Part shown: positions 34,657-36,479 of the stretch, one piece after another | Numbering within the stretch: the stretch's first letter is position 1 | Layout: each line of letters begins with the position of its first letter | NCBI RefSeq assembly: GCF_001442535.1 | Contig: NZ_CP013141.1 | Span: forward strand, 5,142,340-5,178,818 | Direction: 5' to 3' | DNA from: Lysobacter antibioticus | Lineage (GTDB): Bacteria > Pseudomonadota > Gammaproteobacteria > Xanthomonadales > Xanthomonadaceae | Length of the DNA stretch: 36,479 nucleotides | The notes under the pieces: model-generated | Seen by the model: the letters and a program-made list of their open reading frames with translations, nothing else | What the model was told of the DNA's origin: nothing | Databases searched by the model: none | Made by a program: the position numbers and the translations under genes

Positions 34657-35099
34657 GGATATGCAACACAGGGAGTCGCGGCAAGTCTAGCGCAGGCATC
34701 CGGAGCCCGTGCCGGGGGGGCCGCGGCGGCGGCATCGGCGTTCATACCCGGTGAATGCAGGCTGAGGCTGGGGGCTGGAGGGCCTGTCGGGAGTGGGCGC
34801 GATGCGGTTTGGATGGGGTGGCTTGGGCGGCGGTCGGGCTGGCAATGGCCAAGGCGCGGCCGTCGACATGGCTTGGGCGATGCGGGCGGCTGCCGGGCAC
34901 GCTGGGGCCTGCTCGGCGAGGTTAGGGGGCGTTTTGGCGGGGCGATATCGCGCTTGGATGGAGGCGTCAGCTTTGTGTTCGGCGACCGAGGTTCGACGAG
35001 GTCCGCGGCCGGGGTACGGCTCGGACTGCCCGGTCGCGGGCTGCGGGTGGTTTTAGCGGGAGCGATGTCGCGCTTGGATCGGGGTGTCGGCTTTGGTTT
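34657..35099. other. Non-coding gap with a repeated element
   Basis: This gap of 443 bp lies between the GT2 stop and the mrcB start. It contains one copy of a 61-bp element (34931-34992) and most of the second (from 35050). Both are counted as a repeat elsewhere in this list. A possible -10 (TAGACT, minus strand, 34684-34689) lies about 28-33 bases before mrcB. I see no credible gene; short open frames here have no recognisable features. Confidence 0.7.
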
Positions 35100-35110
35100 T
35101 CAGCCGAGGT
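34931..35110. repeat. Two imperfect 61-bp direct repeats
   Basis: Copy 1 (34931-34992) and copy 2 (35050-35110) share the string GTTTT(G/A)GCGGG, then CGAT(A/G)TCGCGCTTGGAT, GGCTTTG or AGCTTTG, and CCGAGGT, with a few gaps and changes. Copy 2 ends inside the C-terminal codons of the glycosyltransferase gene. Each copy has a short palindrome (GCGATATCGC in copy 1). It could be a REP-type element or a duplicated gene end. Confidence 0.7.
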
Positions 35111-36044
35111 CACGCGGCATCATCCCATCGCGGCCTCGCAGGCCGTCGCGCAGGCCGCGCAGCATCGCGCGCAGATAGGCCGGGCGCGGCTTCAACAACA
35201 AGGCGGTGCCGACGAATTTCAGCACCAGACGCGGCAGATCCTGCGCCATCCAGCGGCGCGGCACTTCGGCGCGGCGGTACAGCAGCACGCGGTTGCGCAT
35301 CATGTAGTACAGCCGGGTCGGGCTGTGCACCACGGTGCGGTAGGGAATCAGGCTGGAGACCTGGACCAGGTCGCCGATGCGGTGCTGCATGCGCGCATCG
35401 CAGATGCCGTACAGGCGATAGCCGCGATGACGCGCGCGCGAGCTCCATTCGATGTCGACGTTGTCGATGAACAAGCCCTCGTCCATGCCGCCGACCGTGT
35501 CGAGCACGTCCAGCGGCAACAGGGTGCCCGAGGTGATCAGAAAGTCGCAGTCGACCACCTGTCCGGGCCCACCGTAGAGCTTGCGGTTCATCGGGAAGGC
35601 GATCTGCACGAACGGTGCGACCTCGCCGGTACGTTCGTCGCGGAACTGCGGCCCGACCGCGGCCACCGGCCCCTGCCCGCGCAGCTGCTGCAGGTGACGC
35701 ATCAGCACGGCGACCATGTCCGGATCGACGATGCTGTCCTGGTCCATCAACAGCACCTGCCCGAACCCGGCCGCACGCGCGGCGCGCGCGGCGTGGTTGA
35801 TCGCGCTGCCCAGGCCGACGTTGCGCTCGGAGCGGAACACCTCGATGCCCTGCGCGCGCAGCCGCTCGAAATACGCCTCCAACGCCTCGCCGGTACTGGC
35901 GTTGTCGAAGATCTGCACGCGCCCGACCTGACCCTTGACCGCGGCGATGACGCGCTCGAGCAAGTCGATCTGCGGGTGATAGGTGACGATGGCGGCGCTG
36001 ACGTCGATGCGATGGTTCGCCGCGGGCTGGCTGGCGCTGTTCAT
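35100..36044 (-). CDS. GT2-family glycosyltransferase, rhamnosyltransferase-like
   Basis: The 314-residue protein has the GT-A fold signatures of the family that adds rhamnose to polysaccharides. These are AIVTYHPQIDLLERVI, IFDNAS (45-50), RNVGLGSAINHAARAAR and LLMDQDSIVDPDM (DQD 101-103, the metal and sugar nucleotide site). They are followed by TSGTLLPLDVLDTVGGMDEGLFIDNVDIEWSSRARHRGY. No membrane anchor is evident, although the C-terminal helix (VLKFVGTALLLKPRPAYLRAML) may bind to the membrane. The start ATG (36044) has only a weak ribosome-binding site. The gene is alone between unrelated neighbours, so the glycan it acts on cannot be told from this window. Confidence 0.92.
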   Translation of the reverse strand: MNSASQPAANHRIDVSAAIVTYHPQIDLLERVIAAVKGQVGRVQIFDNASTGEALEAYFERLRAQGIEVFRSERNVGLGSAINHAARAARAAGFGQVLLMDQDSIVDPDMVAVLMRHLQQLRGQGPVAAVGPQFRDERTGEVAPFVQIAFPMNRKLYGGPGQVVDCDFLITSGTLLPLDVLDTVGGMDEGLFIDNVDIEWSSRARHRGYRLYGICDARMQHRIGDLVQVSSLIPYRTVVHSPTRLYYMMRNRVLLYRRAEVPRRWMAQDLPRLVLKFVGTALLLKPRPAYLRAMLRGLRDGLRGRDGMMPRDLG

Positions 36045-36239
36045 GTCAGCGCGATCCGGGTCGGCTGCGAAGCGATGCTTGCCGGCCGGCCAACGACACG
36101 ATGCGCAGGTCGCTCGCGGACACAGTCATTCCCCGCACCTTGTCTGCCCGAACGAACGGGCGGTATGGACGAGCAGCGAGCGGCAAGGAAAGTCGGATCG
36201 GGGCAAGGAAGGCATCGCGGACTGGCGGGCATCGGCGGC

Positions 36240-36245
36240 ATTATC
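36240..36245 (-). promoter_or_regulatory. Possible -10 box upstream of the GT2 gene
   Basis: GATAAT on the minus strand lies about 200 bases ahead of the glycosyltransferase start, with no clear -35 partner. If real, it implies a long 5' leader. The 285 bp between the glycosyltransferase and the following gene show no other feature. Confidence 0.2.
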
Positions 36246-36329
36246 GCTCAGCGGCGGCCGGGGTGCCGTGCGTCCATCCGTCGGATCGGACCGCGGACGA
36301 AACGCGGCCCGTACGAGAGGGCGCCCGCC

Positions 36330-36479
36330 TCAGTTCGAAGCCGCCTCGGCGCTGCGCACGCGGGCGCTGAGTTCTTCGATGCCGGCGGCGCGGGCGTCGA
36401 GCGAACGGGCGGCGTCGAGCGCGCTGCGGGCGGCACGCAATTCGCCGGCGCCGAGGCGTTCGTCGCCGACCGCGATCCA
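36330..36479 (-). CDS. C-terminus of a helical-repeat protein, cut by window edge
   Basis: A frame of 49 residues plus stop runs in from the right edge. It is Ala-, Arg- and Leu-rich and contains GELRAARSALDAARSLDARAAG followed by IEELSARVRSAEAA. This is the pattern of TPR-like helical hairpins often found at the ends of large Xanthomonadaceae proteins. The full protein is upstream of the window, so no function is proposed. Confidence 0.65.
   Translation of the reverse strand, partial: WIAVGDERLGAGELRAARSALDAARSLDARAAGIEELSARVRSAEAASN

Noticed and set aside
34793..35056. Plus-strand frame in the gap next to mrcB
   Set aside because: Composition is low-complexity Gly/Arg, it crosses the repeated element and there is no homology I can see.
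36041..36241. 66-residue frame before the glycosyltransferase with an ATGA overlap
   Set aside because: The overlap alone is weak support; there is no ribosome-binding site and the sequence is Pro/Arg-rich noise.

Overview
The window is high-GC DNA read mostly on the minus strand. It looks like a chromosomal segment of a Lysobacter/Xanthomonas-type gammaproteobacterium. This rests on three things: the very G+C-rich codon use, the gene content, and a complete Pil-Chp type IV pilus chemosensory operon lying divergent from gshB-tonB, as in Pseudomonas aeruginosa. No rRNA, tRNA, insertion sequence, prophage or CRISPR array was recognised.

Layout, left to right. (1) 1-3431, minus: a response regulator and sensor kinase pair, followed by a MacA-type efflux adaptor that runs off the left edge. 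(2) 3538-5621: a small DUF486 membrane protein (+) ending in a run of 13-bp repeats, then three small minus genes: an exported protein, an Mpo1-like (DUF962) membrane protein and a second exported protein. (3) 5737-7974, minus: nudE-cysQ-mazG, a housekeeping nucleotide-cleanup operon whose genes overlap by a few bases. (4) 8025-10180, plus: bioA-rsmE, also overlapping. (5) 10455-24341, minus: pilG-pilH-pilI-pilJ-chpA-chpB-chpC, with a DUF5009/HGSNAT-like acyltransferase gene joined to the 3' end by a GTGA stop-start overlap. (6) 24675-26512, plus: gshB-tonB with an ATGA overlap. (7) 26517-34656, minus: mrcB, a TPR lipoprotein, a DinG/YoaA helicase, a VOC protein, tsaB, an exported DUF3298-like protein and a small acidic protein. 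(8) 35100-36479, minus: a rhamnosyltransferase-like GT2 and the C-terminus of a helical-repeat protein cut by the right edge.

How the parts work together. PilJ (receptor), PilI and ChpC (CheW adaptors), ChpA (multi-phosphotransfer kinase with its own receiver), PilG and PilH (single-domain receivers) and ChpB (CheB-like) form the chemosensory array that controls twitching motility. The adaptation branch looks broken. No pilK methyltransferase gene lies in the cluster, and the CheB-like protein lacks the catalytic Ser and His, although PilJ keeps methylation-type motifs. ChpA carries a long coiled-coil linker encoded by about fifteen 45-bp repeats. A 26-codon upstream ORF with GC hairpins ends in an ATGA overlap with the chpA start. 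These are the most unusual points in the window; everything else looks ordinary for this group.
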